Below are positions 45,028-53,645 of a DNA stretch of 64,000 nt, one piece after another. This DNA comes from an uncultured Flavobacteriaceae bacterium (lineage in GTDB: Bacteria > Bacteroidota > Bacteroidia > Flavobacteriales > Flavobacteriaceae): assembly GCA_947500385.1 (NCBI GenBank), contig CANMSA010000022.1, forward strand, positions 1-64,000. Reading direction: 5' to 3'. Every line of letters starts with the position of its first letter. Position 1 is the stretch's first letter. A program made the translations under genes and the position numbers. The notes under the pieces are model-generated. The model worked only from the letters and a program-made list of their open reading frames with translations. It searched no databases and was not told the origin of the DNA.

Positions 45028-46394
45028 TTTGCTTCATATTTAAATACCAATACCTCCCCAAAAGTGAGACCATCTTCATTCATAGGGCTATTGCCAATAA
45101 CAATGGTATTCCCTTTTTCATCTAGTGCGATCGACATGTCGAAATCTTCAAATGCCTGCTCCATTTTTAGTTTATCTCCCAAGAGGATCCAGTCATTATC
45201 TTTCAGTCCGAAAAGGTAGACATAGTTCATATCGCCCGGCCCGTCATCAGGATCATACCCATCACCGGTAACCAACATTCTGTTTCCTTTGGCGTTCAGG
45301 GTAAAACGGCTTCCAAAACGATCGCTTTTTTGCCCCTGCAATCTGTTTCCTAGTGGTTTCCATTCTTGATTTTCGGTGAGTTGAAACGTATTTACTTCGC
45401 CAAAGAATACATCTTTACCATTTTCAGTGTATTTATACTCCGTGCCATCGGACGATCCTACGGCTATGATTGTACCGTCATAGTTGATACTGGTGGTTTT
45501 GGCAAAACCCATAGATGTTTTTTCATTTGGAAATAGAATGTCTCCTAAAGGACGCCATTCGTTGTTTTTGAGTCGAAAGGCGGTTACGCTCTCAGAAGAG
45601 CTTTGAATGGTATCTATATAGTCACTGTATTTTAAAATAACGGTACTTTCCGCGGATCCTACAGTCATAGTTTTTCCATCTCCGCTTAAGGACAATTGCG
45701 TTCCTATATGTTGTGTTTCTATTGAGGCTGAGCTAAAGTATTTTTTAGTGGGAAAGCTACGACCTCTTATAGTGCTTCCAAGCGGAATCCAATTTTGCTC
45801 CTTCAATGTAAAAACATAGACTTTCCCTTTGTCGTGAAGCTCCTTTGGGTTGGGGGGGGATCCAATGGCCAAAACAGTACCGTCATCACTTAGGTCCATT
45901 GAAGAGCCAAAACGCTCATAGGCTTGACTGCCATGCAAAGGCTTTCCTAAGGATTGCCATCGTTCGTTTTTCCATTGATACACATGTACAGCACCCGATT
46001 GAACTTTGCTGTGACTGCTGTTCGGAGCACTTACCGCCATAATGTTGCCGGCACTATTTAGCGCTATGACCTTTCCAAAATGCGCTCCTATAGAGTTGCC
46101 AAAAAGTGAACTGCCGATTGCCGTCCATGTATTGTTGTTGAGTTTATACACTTGCACCTTGCCACTGCCCAACAGCTTTCTCTCTCCAAAGGGTGCACCA
46201 ACCGCGATAATGGAACCATCGGCATTGATCGCTGTCGCGAAACCCATGAATTCTCCTAGCTGTTTATCGGACAACGACTGGCCAATTTTTTCAAAATTAC
46301 TACAAGCCGTACAAAGGGAAAGAAGACCTAAAACTAGGAGTGTAATTTTAGAGAATATGTGCGGTAGTTCCAAGAAACCATTGAATTGGTGCAT
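45024..46394 (-). CDS. FG-GAP/integrin-like beta-propeller lipoprotein
   Basis: A 456-residue protein with lipobox LSLCTA-C (about residue 30). The mature part repeats a ~50-60-residue unit of the form FGxSxxLSxDGxxLAIGxP...GKVYVFxLxxxxWxPLG: AINADGSIIAVGAPFGE, LNSAGNIMAVSAPN, LSDDGTVLAIGSPPN, LSGDGKTMTVGSAES. About seven units fit a seven-bladed propeller of FG-GAP type. ATG 46394 is chosen because it is 30 residues before the lipobox; a frame from 46526 adds a less plausible N-terminus. The ligand is unknown. Confidence 0.85.
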   Translation of the reverse strand: MHQFNGFLELPHIFSKITLLVLGLLSLCTACSNFEKIGQSLSDKQLGEFMGFATAINADGSIIAVGAPFGERKLLGSGKVQVYKLNNNTWTAIGSSLFGNSIGAHFGKVIALNSAGNIMAVSAPNSSHSKVQSGAVHVYQWKNERWQSLGKPLHGSQAYERFGSSMDLSDDGTVLAIGSPPNPKELHDKGKVYVFTLKEQNWIPLGSTIRGRSFPTKKYFSSASIETQHIGTQLSLSGDGKTMTVGSAESTVILKYSDYIDTIQSSSESVTAFRLKNNEWRPLGDILFPNEKTSMGFAKTTSINYDGTIIAVGSSDGTEYKYTENGKDVFFGEVNTFQLTENQEWKPLGNRLQGQKSDRFGSRFTLNAKGNRMLVTGDGYDPDDGPGDMNYVYLFGLKDNDWILLGDKLKMEQAFEDFDMSIALDEKGNTIVIGNSPMNEDGLTFGEVLVFKYEAK

Positions 46395-46588
46395 ATAGCT
46401 TTTTGTTTTTGACCACTCAAATGTACTCGTTCTCGAAAGGAAACGCATCCCCGAAAGCAGTGAATTGGTAGATTTATGCCCAAGTAAATTGAAGTTAAGA
46501 GCCAAGAGCAAGGCTAACTTGGGCATGTGATTCTTATTTTAAGGATTGTTTCCGATATTTAAGGAAAAATTGCTAGTTCCGCTGATTT

Positions 46589-47725
46589 ATGATCAACAAA
46601 CGCCTTTTAGTCAAAAACCTTCTCGCCCATAACGATGAGAATAGTTTTTATGACAAAAAACGTTTTTTGAATATTGGCCAGAAAGAGGGCAAGGGGAAGT
46701 TTCTAAAGCATGTATGTGCCCTGGCCAATAGTAATCCGGAGAACCACTCGTTTATTGTGGTGGGTGTCGAGGACGAGGATAATAAAATTGTCGGCGTCGA
46801 CTTTTTTGATGACAGTAAGATTCAAAATCTTGTGAATGCCTATTTGGACAACCCGCCCTTGATTTCCTATGAGAATATTCCGTTTCCCCATTTACCTGAA
46901 GGAAAGGTAGTAGGGTTGGTAACGATTCGTTCCAATGGAAAGGTATGTGCCCTTCGGAAGAACATTTGGAAGTATTATGGAGGGGCCGTTTTTTTTAGGG
47001 AGGGTAGTATCAGTATGCCCAAGGCGTTTGATATTAAACTAAAAAGTATCAATGCGGAGGTTGTTGCCACCATCGAACAACATGCCAAGAACAATATTGA
47101 ATTGACGCTGGATGGGGTCATTGATTTTATCAACCATCGGCATCGAGACCTGGAGAGCAACTACAAAGTTTTTAAAGAACAGTTTGTGGTCTGTTGGGCC
47201 GGAAACCGAAAAAAGGTCAAAGACCAAACATATTATTCACGGGTCGATATTGAGTTGATCAATGAGCAGGTAAAATTGTTTTATTCCACCTTGGATGAGG
47301 TGACGATTTCTTATGACGAGCATTCGTTTACAACCATAGAGTTTGTGCAACTTGGGTTGGGCAAGAAACAGAAGTACTACCCTTTGGAACAGGTGGCCAT
47401 TTCCTTTGAGGACAATGGTACTTATCAACTACAGAGCGAATTGTTGTTCGAACCCCCGCAGTACGATAAAAAAACACTGCATCATATTTTTAATGCGAAC
47501 AATGCCTTATTACAAAAGCTCGCCAAAACAGTAACCCTTACCACCCGTGAAGAAGCCGATTTAAAACATTTGCCCGATACCTATTTGATCTGCTATTTGA
47601 ACGGCTTTGAAGATGCCAAGGAACAGCTAGAGCTGGCGCGCCCCCTATTAAAGCAATACAACCCCAAGGCCTATGTAGGCCTTAAGGAAGCTTTGCGTAT
47701 TTTAAGGAAGGTGCGGTATAGTTAA
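46589..47725 (+). CDS. AlbA_2 (Schlafen-like) domain protein
   Basis: A 378-residue protein. The N-terminal ~150 residues look like an AlbA_2 / Schlafen AlbA domain: DKKRFLNIGQKEGKGKFLKHVCALANSN and IVVGVEDEDNKIVGVDFFDD. The rest (LTLDGVIDFINHRHRDLESNYKVFKE to DLKHLPDTYLICYLNGFEDAKEQLELARP) is unassigned. AlbA_2 proteins bind nucleic acid or ATP; some act in defence, others are regulators. The gene stands alone, and its end overlaps the convergent kinase gene by four bases. Confidence 0.75.
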   Translation: MINKRLLVKNLLAHNDENSFYDKKRFLNIGQKEGKGKFLKHVCALANSNPENHSFIVVGVEDEDNKIVGVDFFDDSKIQNLVNAYLDNPPLISYENIPFPHLPEGKVVGLVTIRSNGKVCALRKNIWKYYGGAVFFREGSISMPKAFDIKLKSINAEVVATIEQHAKNNIELTLDGVIDFINHRHRDLESNYKVFKEQFVVCWAGNRKKVKDQTYYSRVDIELINEQVKLFYSTLDEVTISYDEHSFTTIEFVQLGLGKKQKYYPLEQVAISFEDNGTYQLQSELLFEPPQYDKKTLHHIFNANNALLQKLAKTVTLTTREEADLKHLPDTYLICYLNGFEDAKEQLELARPLLKQYNPKAYVGLKEALRILRKVRYS

Positions 47726-48669
47726 TTGCTAAAAATAGCATCTGATTCCGGTAAAGAAGGAATCGCTCCATACCCCGTGGTAGTAATTGCTCCCGCTTTA
47801 TTGGCATTTTCGACCATTTGAAGCAAAAGGGCGGTATCCTCCAACACTTCGTTCGGGTCTTTTAGGGAGGCAATTTGGTAGAGCAAACAACCGATAAAGG
47901 CATCACCGGCACCCGTAGTATCAATGGGCTTTACCGCGATACTGGGAATTGTGTGTTTGCTATTGGCAGTGCTTACAAGCGTCCCATCCGCGCCCAAGGT
48001 AATGGTGATGATTTTGGTACCTACTTCGTGTAAAAAATCACAACATTCTTCTAAGTTGGTCTTGCCCGAAAGCAATTGGGCTTCTTCCAGACTAAATTTT
48101 CCCAGGTCGGCCTTTTCGATAAAAGGCATGCATTTTTTCACAAAACAATCTTCTTCCCCTTTCCAAAGATCTCCTCGAAAGTTGGGATCAAAGCTGATAA
48201 AAGCCCCTTGCGTAAGGGCATCAAAAAAATAACGGGCATAGGCCTTTTCCAGAGCTCCCCCTAACAAGGCCGTCGCTGCACCAAGATGTAGGATATTGCC
48301 TTTGATACTTTTTTTCAGCTCAGGGTCGTAGTTCAATTCCTTATCGGCCCCACGGCTAAAGACAAAGTCACGTTCCCCGTCTTCCGAAAGGGAAACGAAG
48401 GCCAATGTAGTAAAAGTCTTCGTTTTTTGAGCATGCGAAATGTCTACCTTATTTTGCCGTAATACAGCTAAAAGAAACTCACCGAAAGGGTCGTTCCCAA
48501 CGCTGCCCACAAATTTTCCGTTTCCACCAAGTTTGGCAATGGCACAGGCAACATTGGCCGGTGCACCTCCGGCTTTTTTTGTAAAAACGTCGGCTTTTGA
48601 AAGGTCGTTGCCCTGGTTTTCAGCGACAAAATCGATCAATAATTCGCCAATACAAAATACATCCTTCAT
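47722..48669 (-). CDS. PfkB-family sugar kinase (fructokinase-like)
   Basis: A 315-residue kinase. MKDVFCIGELLIDFVAE and KKAGGAPANVACAIAKLGG (~30-48) match fructokinase/ribokinase substrate-binding regions; DTTGAGDAFIGCLLYQIA is the catalytic and phosphate-binding signature. Closest in appearance to bacterial fructokinases; 2-keto-3-deoxygluconate kinase is the main alternative. It is monocistronic, divergent from the phosphatase gene. Confidence 0.88.
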   Translation of the reverse strand: MKDVFCIGELLIDFVAENQGNDLSKADVFTKKAGGAPANVACAIAKLGGNGKFVGSVGNDPFGEFLLAVLRQNKVDISHAQKTKTFTTLAFVSLSEDGERDFVFSRGADKELNYDPELKKSIKGNILHLGAATALLGGALEKAYARYFFDALTQGAFISFDPNFRGDLWKGEEDCFVKKCMPFIEKADLGKFSLEEAQLLSGKTNLEECCDFLHEVGTKIITITLGADGTLVSTANSKHTIPSIAVKPIDTTGAGDAFIGCLLYQIASLKDPNEVLEDTALLLQMVENANKAGAITTTGYGAIPSLPESDAIFSN

Positions 48670-48776
48670 AAAATTATCAACTTAAGCGGAGCAAGGTACT
48701 TACAAAATGGGGCTTAATCCAATATTTTATGTGAAATAATGGTGAAGTAACTTTTCTAGGCGGGAGTCAAAAAAGA

Positions 48777-48805
48777 TTGGTTTTACGTAAATAAGGATAT
48801 CTTTA
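48777..48805 (+). promoter_or_regulatory. Promoter of metallophosphoesterase gene
   Basis: TTG (48777-48779), an 18-base spacer and TATCTTTA (48798-48805), 7 of 8 matches to TAnnTTTG, about 29 bases before the ATG. Confidence 0.55.
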
Positions 48806-48833
48806 CCTCAAAATTTAAACTTCGTTTTACGAC

Positions 48834-49559
48834 ATGCGAACATTGGTCATTGGTGATATTCATTCAGGTCTTCGAGCCTTGCAACAGGTATTGGAAAAAG
48901 CGCAGGTGACCCCTTCGGACCGCCTGGTATTTTTAGGTGATTATGTAGATGGGTGGAGCGAAGCCGTTGAAACCGTTGCCTTTTTAATGCAGTTGCGCAC
49001 CACCCATAACTGTATTTTGCTCCGTGGGAACCATGACGAGCTGTGCTATGACTGGCTGGCCGGCGATAAAGACAATCCTATATGGCGGCAGCATGGGGGA
49101 AGGGCCACCATGCAATCGTATTCCAAGCTCGATGAACGGTCTACACGGGCCCATGTCGCCTTCTATGAGGGTCTGGAGAATTACTATATCGATAAAAAAA
49201 ATAGAATATTCCTACATGCGGGCTTTACCAATTTAAAAGGAGTTGATTTTGAATATTTCTCCAAAACTTTTTACTGGGACCGTACCTTATGGGAACTAGC
49301 GCTTTCCCTTGACCCCGGTTTAAGCCCCACGGATCCTTGGTATCCCAAAAGGCTCACCCACTATGCCGAAATTTATATAGGCCATACGCCGGTAACCCGT
49401 ATCGGGAAAACGACGCCTCAAAATGCAGCGAACGTATGGAATATTGATACGGGAGCGGCCTTTAAAGGACCTTTGTCCATTATGGATGTAGATACCAAAG
49501 AAGTGTGGCAAAGCGATCCCGTACATGAATTGTATCCGGGAGAAAAGGGGCGTAACTGA
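48834..49559 (+). CDS. Metallophosphoesterase (PPP-type serine/threonine phosphatase)
   Basis: A 241-residue enzyme with the full PPP metal-binding set: GDIH (7-10), GDYVDG (~43-48), GNHDE, and GHTPVT. HAGF supplies a further ligand. Small bacterial relatives act on phosphoproteins or diadenosine polyphosphates. The substrate is not known. A short hairpin after the stop (49562-49581) lacks a T-run and is a weak terminator at best. The desaturase gene follows 60 bases later. Confidence 0.92.
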   Translation: MRTLVIGDIHSGLRALQQVLEKAQVTPSDRLVFLGDYVDGWSEAVETVAFLMQLRTTHNCILLRGNHDELCYDWLAGDKDNPIWRQHGGRATMQSYSKLDERSTRAHVAFYEGLENYYIDKKNRIFLHAGFTNLKGVDFEYFSKTFYWDRTLWELALSLDPGLSPTDPWYPKRLTHYAEIYIGHTPVTRIGKTTPQNAANVWNIDTGAAFKGPLSIMDVDTKEVWQSDPVHELYPGEKGRN

Positions 49560-49619
49560 AAAAGCCCATAATTTCGGGCTTCTTACCATTATTATAACGA
49601 ACTTTGCAAAAAAGAAAGC

Positions 49620-50615
49620 ATGTCAGCCAAAAATATTCGATTAGAAGTAATGCGCGCAATAGAGCCAAAAGTAGCCGGCTTTATAGAGGATTTTTTGATT
49701 CCTCCCGAGGACATTTGGCAGCCCACCGATTTTCTCCCTGATTCCCAAAACGACAATTTCCTATCTGATGTAGAGACGTTGCGCGAAGAATCAAAAGAAT
49801 TGGGTTATGACTTTTGGGTAACCATGGTGGCCGACACCATTACAGAAGAGGCGCTGCCCACCTATGAATCGTGGTTGATGGATGTGGAAGGAATCGATCA
49901 ACACGCTGAAAACAAAAATGGCTGGTCTAAATGGGTGCGAGCCTGGACCGCTGAGGAAAATAGGCACGGCGATGTACTGAACAAATATCTTTACTTATCA
50001 GGTAGGGTGAACATGCGTGAGATAGAAATTACGACGCAACATCTCATTTCGGACGGCTTCGATATCGGAACCGATCGTGATCCATATAAAAACTTTGTAT
50101 ATACTACTTTTCAAGAACTGGCAACCAATATATCGCACAAACGCGTAGGCCAGTTGGCCAAGAAAAAAGGCAATGCCCTATTAGGGAAAATGTGTACGAT
50201 CATCGCGGGTGACGAAATGCGACATCATGTGGCATACCGCGAGTTTGTAAAAACGATTTTAGGGGAAGACCCGAACGGCATGCTATTGGCTTTCGCGGAC
50301 ATGATGAAAAAGAAAATCGTAATGCCCGCCCATTTTCTTAGAGAGTCGGGAGGAACCATCGGTATGGCGTTTGAAAATTTTTCGAACTGTGCACAGCGAC
50401 TTGGCGTTTATACTGCGATGGACTACATAGAGATATTGAAAAAATTAAACTCGTATTGGCAGCTTGATTCCCTAAGAACGTTGAATGATGAAGCCGAAAA
50501 GGCAAGAGATTATCTTTTAAAACTTCCGGGACGCTTGGAACGAATTGCAACACGTATGAAATTCCCCGAAGACCAATACCGTTTTAAATGGGTAGAGGCA
50601 AATGGAATGCTCTAA
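49620..50615 (+). CDS. Acyl-ACP desaturase (ferritin-like diiron enzyme)
   Basis: A 331-residue soluble desaturase that introduces a double bond into acyl-ACP. The diiron ligands are the two ExxH motifs EENRH (Glu113, His116) and DEMRH (Glu199, His202), with Glu in FQELATN (~166) and TEEALPTYES (~76-84). Length and fold pattern fit the plant-type stearoyl-ACP desaturase family found in bacteria. It probably tunes membrane fluidity. A strong terminator follows. Confidence 0.93.
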   Translation: MSAKNIRLEVMRAIEPKVAGFIEDFLIPPEDIWQPTDFLPDSQNDNFLSDVETLREESKELGYDFWVTMVADTITEEALPTYESWLMDVEGIDQHAENKNGWSKWVRAWTAEENRHGDVLNKYLYLSGRVNMREIEITTQHLISDGFDIGTDRDPYKNFVYTTFQELATNISHKRVGQLAKKKGNALLGKMCTIIAGDEMRHHVAYREFVKTILGEDPNGMLLAFADMMKKKIVMPAHFLRESGGTIGMAFENFSNCAQRLGVYTAMDYIEILKKLNSYWQLDSLRTLNDEAEKARDYLLKLPGRLERIATRMKFPEDQYRFKWVEANGML

Positions 50616-50648
50616 GCAGGGTTCGGAAAAGCACAAATTTTTAAAATA

Positions 50649-50685
50649 CAAACCCCGGTACACCTAAGTGCACCGGGGTTTTTAG
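50649..50685 (+). terminator. Intrinsic terminator of desaturase gene (bidirectional)
   Basis: Stem AACCCCGGT (50651-50659) with ACCGGGGTT (50672-50680), extended by CAC/GTG inside, then a T-run. It also lies downstream of the HhH gene on the minus strand. Confidence 0.88.
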
Positions 50686-50701
50686 TTGAGGGAAACTTTG
50701 A

Positions 50702-51259
50702 TTACAATTTTCCGTGATCATGCTCATCTTGCCATTTCGCAAGTTCTGCCCATTTGCCTTCGTATGCCATTTTAGCTTGCATTGGCCAAGAGGCGGGGTC
50801 ATGAACCCTATAGCGCTCACCTCCTCCGTCGAGTACTTCTTGACATCTGGCAACAGCTGTTTCGGAAAGTGCTTTCCAAGTTTTGATGCCTGCGTTTTGG
50901 AACATTTCGGAAATTTTGGGTCCGATACCTTCCACCACTTTTAAATCATCTTGCTTAATGGCCTTGCCCATGGCGAGCTTAGCGGCTGCGGCGTCAAAAG
51001 GAAGATCCTCTTCGACCGTTGGCGCCACGGCTGCTACCGTAGCGGCTGCTGCTGCGGCGGAAGCAGCGGTTAGTTTGCCATTACAAGCGTCTAAATCGGC
51101 TTGAAGCTTTGCATTTTTGTCTTTTAGCAATGTCAAATCTGCCGAATTATCAATTGTAGTGCTGCCACCTTTGCCTATTAAGTAGCCTAGTATTCCTGAG
51201 ATGATTCCTACCAGTGCGGGCAACAACCAACACCAAATATTCATATTTGCAAAATCCAT
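50702..51259 (-). CDS. Membrane-anchored protein with coiled coil and HhH-like domain
   Basis: A 185-residue protein. One membrane segment at ~9-28 (WCWLLPALVGIISGILGYLIG), a short coiled coil (~40-65), an Ala-rich linker (~66-80), and a helix-hairpin-helix-like domain at ~104-140 (DDLKVVEGIGPKISEMFQNAGIKTW). The C-terminus (RVHDPASWPMQAKMAYEGKW) resembles tails of similar Bacteroidota proteins. The HhH fold may bind DNA or another protein. It follows the OmpA gene by 22 bases, so the two form an operon. Confidence 0.8.
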   Translation of the reverse strand: MDFANMNIWCWLLPALVGIISGILGYLIGKGGSTTIDNSADLTLLKDKNAKLQADLDACNGKLTAASAAAAAATVAAVAPTVEEDLPFDAAAAKLAMGKAIKQDDLKVVEGIGPKISEMFQNAGIKTWKALSETAVARCQEVLDGGGERYRVHDPASWPMQAKMAYEGKWAELAKWQDEHDHGKL

Positions 51260-51281
51260 GTTTATTCTTTTTATACGTTAA

Positions 51282-52193
51282 TTAATTGTTTAGTGTAATG
51301 ACCGTTCTTCTATTTTTAGAACGCCCTTCTTCGGTCGCGTTGCTCTCGATAGGCTGATCGGGACCTTTTGAAGAGGCATTTATTTTTGCTTCTGGGATAC
51401 CGTTTTTGGCCAAATAGGCTTTTCCGAAGTCGGCCCTTCCCTGCCCCAGTTGAATATTTGGTCCGCGACGTCCAACATTGTCAGTATGGCCTACAACACT
51501 GCAAGTAGCACCCTCTACCTTATCAAGATATCTCGAAATATCGGCTACCTTTTGTCGTTGTTCCGGCGTCAGCGAAATCGCGGCTTGGTTGGTCTCGAAA
51601 TAGAGGACCAAAGGATTCGCTGTAATCTTATCATACAACGCTTTCAATTCATCTTCCGCATCGGCGGCCTTGTCATCCAAACCATACTCGACCGGCCCAA
51701 GGAATACACTGTCTTTTGGAACCATATCATCCACTAATTTGCCCAAAGTATTTACCTGGGCAGACGATATCCCGTTTGCGACTAAATGGTTTTTGACCGC
51801 ATTGGCACGCGCCAATCCTAGATTTGGAAAAGCGGTATCGTTCGTTTCACTATTGGTATAATAGCCGATTACGTTGATTACTTTGCCTGCGTTTTCCGAA
51901 AGGAAGGTCTTTAAACTCCCAATGCCTTCTGTCACCTTTTGCGATAACGGCATTAAAATTTCTGAAGACGAGACATTAAAATTATAATTGTCGTTTTCAT
52001 TGTACGCATAATCACCATCGCTGAAGGCAAAAGGATATGACGTTGCTGTGGGTGCCACCGGTACCACTTCCTCCTTCACAGGTTCTTCCTCTACCACGGG
52101 AGCAGCACAGGTGCTACACAGCTTTACATAGAGAAAGATACCCGCCAGGATGGTGATGAGAATACCGAGCAGATAAGTCGTTGTTTTTGTCAT
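51282..52193 (-). CDS. OmpA-family protein with two OmpA-like regions
   Basis: A 303-residue protein. An N-terminal membrane segment or lipoprotein-like start (YLLGILITILAGIFLYVKLCSTC) is followed by a Glu/Val/Pro linker. Residues ~85-150 look like a degenerate OmpA domain (VINVIGYYTNSETNDT, LGLARANAVKNHLVANGI). Residues ~195-303 are a full OmpA domain (CSVVGHTDNVGRRGPN, QLGQGRADFGKAYLAKNGI, SKNRRTVITLNN). It should bind peptidoglycan. It is the first gene of the pair with the HhH protein. The upstream region holds a direct repeat (52338-52371). Confidence 0.88.
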   Translation of the reverse strand: MTKTTTYLLGILITILAGIFLYVKLCSTCAAPVVEEEPVKEEVVPVAPTATSYPFAFSDGDYAYNENDNYNFNVSSSEILMPLSQKVTEGIGSLKTFLSENAGKVINVIGYYTNSETNDTAFPNLGLARANAVKNHLVANGISSAQVNTLGKLVDDMVPKDSVFLGPVEYGLDDKAADAEDELKALYDKITANPLVLYFETNQAAISLTPEQRQKVADISRYLDKVEGATCSVVGHTDNVGRRGPNIQLGQGRADFGKAYLAKNGIPEAKINASSKGPDQPIESNATEEGRSKNRRTVITLNN

Positions 52194-52307
52194 TGTTAAT
52201 AATTATTTAGTGTTTGATTAGCAATGTATTAAAAAAATCCTAAAAATGTTAAAAATCCCGTTTAAATATTATTAGTGAAATTCCCCCCAAAGTGGTTGTT
52301 TTTCTTA

Positions 52308-52315
52308 CAATTATA
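52308..52315 (-). promoter_or_regulatory. Possible -7 element of OmpA/HhH operon
   Basis: Minus-strand TATAATTG matches TAnnTTTG at 7 of 8 positions. It lies 115 bases before the ATG, so the leader would be long. It is noted because the direct repeat at 52338-52371 begins 23 bases upstream of it, where an activator would sit. Confidence 0.3.
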
Positions 52316-52337
52316 ATAGGATGACCAGACCTTGTTT

Positions 52338-52371
52338 TACCATTTATACAATATTATATACCATTTATACA
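52338..52371. promoter_or_regulatory. Exact 13-bp direct repeat with 21-bp period (possible operator)
   Basis: TACCATTTATACA occurs at 52338-52350 and 52359-52371, an exact repeat spaced by two helical turns. The 9-bp core ACCATTTAT with a 12-bp gap resembles LytTR-type response-regulator sites, which use two direct repeats at this spacing. No LytTR gene is in the window. Confidence 0.45.
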
Positions 52372-52425
52372 TCACTGGGCATTCCTTCGGCCGCTCATGC
52401 CGATATTGCATCAAAATAAAAATAC

Positions 52426-52470
52426 GGGCCCTATCCTCCCGACAACGATCCGGCATTGAGATAGGGCTTT
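52426..52470 (-). terminator. Hairpin, possible terminator
   Basis: Stem GCCCTATC (52428-52435) with GATAGGGC (52460-52467), 24-base loop. On the minus strand it is followed by CCGTATTTTTATTTT, a usable T-rich tail. No minus-strand gene is recognised just before it, so its purpose is unclear. Confidence 0.4.
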
Positions 52471-52558
52471 ACATATAAAGGAGGCCTTTTTTAAGAAACA
52501 ACTTTTAGCACAGAGGCGCTTTTAAAGTTTTTGAAATATCAGTTTAGAACACTTGATA

Positions 52559-52666
52559 ATGAAAAAGGAAATAACGAAACGATTGACTTTTATTTGTATG
52601 GTCGTAGTGCTCGGATTACAGGCACTTCTTCATGGAAGTTGGAGCGTACGCGAAACAAAGGCATAA
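52559..52666 (+). CDS. Possible small membrane peptide (35 aa)
   Basis: ATG at 52559 opens MKKEITKRLTFICMVVVLGL and continues to a stop at 52664-52666. The basic start and central hydrophobic stretch would fit a small membrane or export-signal peptide. Nothing else supports it, and it could be chance. Confidence 0.3.
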   Translation: MKKEITKRLTFICMVVVLGLQALLHGSWSVRETKA

Positions 52667-53030
52667 AGTCAACATCCTGAAATACGAAAGTAAAGTCGAT
52701 TTCAGGCAGTATTTGAGTTAGTTAAGTTGGTTAATCCCGCTATTTATTATAGCCATTCGATCGGGGGAACGGAGCGGTAAATGAGAAGTAGCGGGTTTTT
52801 TTATATAGTTGGGCATTTCTTTCATTCTCCACAGATTCTCTTTCGTATTTCACGACACTTACAAACCTTCATTATGGGCAGCATAACGAACCAAATGGTC
52901 CTAATCGTCGTTTGCATATTCTTTCGTTCCTTTTAATGCGCTCTCTTCTTGTAAAAGCCAAAAATTAAGTATTCAGATGTTAACCTTGTTCTCAGTTCTT
53001 CATTAAAGGAAGTAATTGAAATAAGATGTA
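52667..53030. other. Gene-poor intergenic stretch
   Basis: No convincing reading frame. A hairpin pairs CCCGCTA (near 52736) with TAGCGGG (near 52790) across a long loop and is followed by seven T, so it could be a terminator for whatever is transcribed from the left. The rest shows no structure I can name. Confidence 0.5.
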
Positions 53031-53537
53031 ATGAGAAATGTAAGAATGGTTTTGGGGATTTGTTTGTTGATCGTACATGCAAGTTGTATACCAGACACTT
53101 GCACTGCATTAGGGGATACCTTCCAGGAGATCGCGCTAGACGACGTGCAGGTAAATGGGACGGGGCAGTTGGTTGTTTCATTTTACATTGATGCGTTGAA
53201 TGCCTTGCCCGAACGTTATTTTGAAGATGGGACGATTGCTGGAACCTACATAAGCGAAGAGGTCGATGGTTTTGGAGATATTGAATCATATGTGCTTGGA
53301 AAGGAACGCTTTGTAATCACGTTTAAGACGGAGGCACTTCCACTTGAAGGTGAAAACAAACCCGTGGCACTAGCGTTCGATTTTCGGGACCGCAGATGGT
53401 ATGTAGATTGTAGGCATCCTGGAATGTCTGACAGCTACCATGTGCTTTTAAAAATGGAGATACTCAATAGGGGTGTTGAGGGATTCGATCTAAGTAGTTT
53501 TGAATGGTCTCAGTATACCGCAAAAGGGGCACTCTAA
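53031..53537 (+). CDS. Hypothetical lipoprotein
   Basis: A 168-residue protein. MRNVRMVLGICLLIVHAS-C is a lipoprotein signal (Cys19). Two more cysteines follow soon (CIPDTC), and one in DCRHPG; the rest is beta-rich with many acidic residues. I recognise no family. It is monocistronic and faces the convergent ALDH gene. ATG 53031 is one of two close ATGs (the second at residue 6 would shorten the n-region). Confidence 0.7.
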   Translation: MRNVRMVLGICLLIVHASCIPDTCTALGDTFQEIALDDVQVNGTGQLVVSFYIDALNALPERYFEDGTIAGTYISEEVDGFGDIESYVLGKERFVITFKTEALPLEGENKPVALAFDFRDRRWYVDCRHPGMSDSYHVLLKMEILNRGVEGFDLSSFEWSQYTAKGAL

Positions 53538-53575
53538 ACCATTCGGAAAACAATCCCATGCGGAGTACAATCAAA

Positions 53576-53626
53576 AAGACCATTTACATTAGTACCTTTC
53601 AAAAGTACCTATAGTAAATGGCCTTC
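53576..53626 (-). terminator. Hairpin terminator downstream of ALDH gene
   Basis: Outer stem with CCATTTAC (53580-53587) and GTAAATGG (53614-53621), inner GTAC pairing with GTAC, followed on the minus strand by a CTTTTT tail. It lies between the convergent lipoprotein and ALDH genes and may serve both. Confidence 0.6.
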
Positions 53627-53645
53627 ATTATTTTAACTCCCTGGT

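Noticed and set aside
46395-46526. N-terminal extension of the propeller lipoprotein from 46526
   Set aside because: It would put 44 residues before the lipoprotein signal. ATG 46394 gives a normal signal and lipobox.
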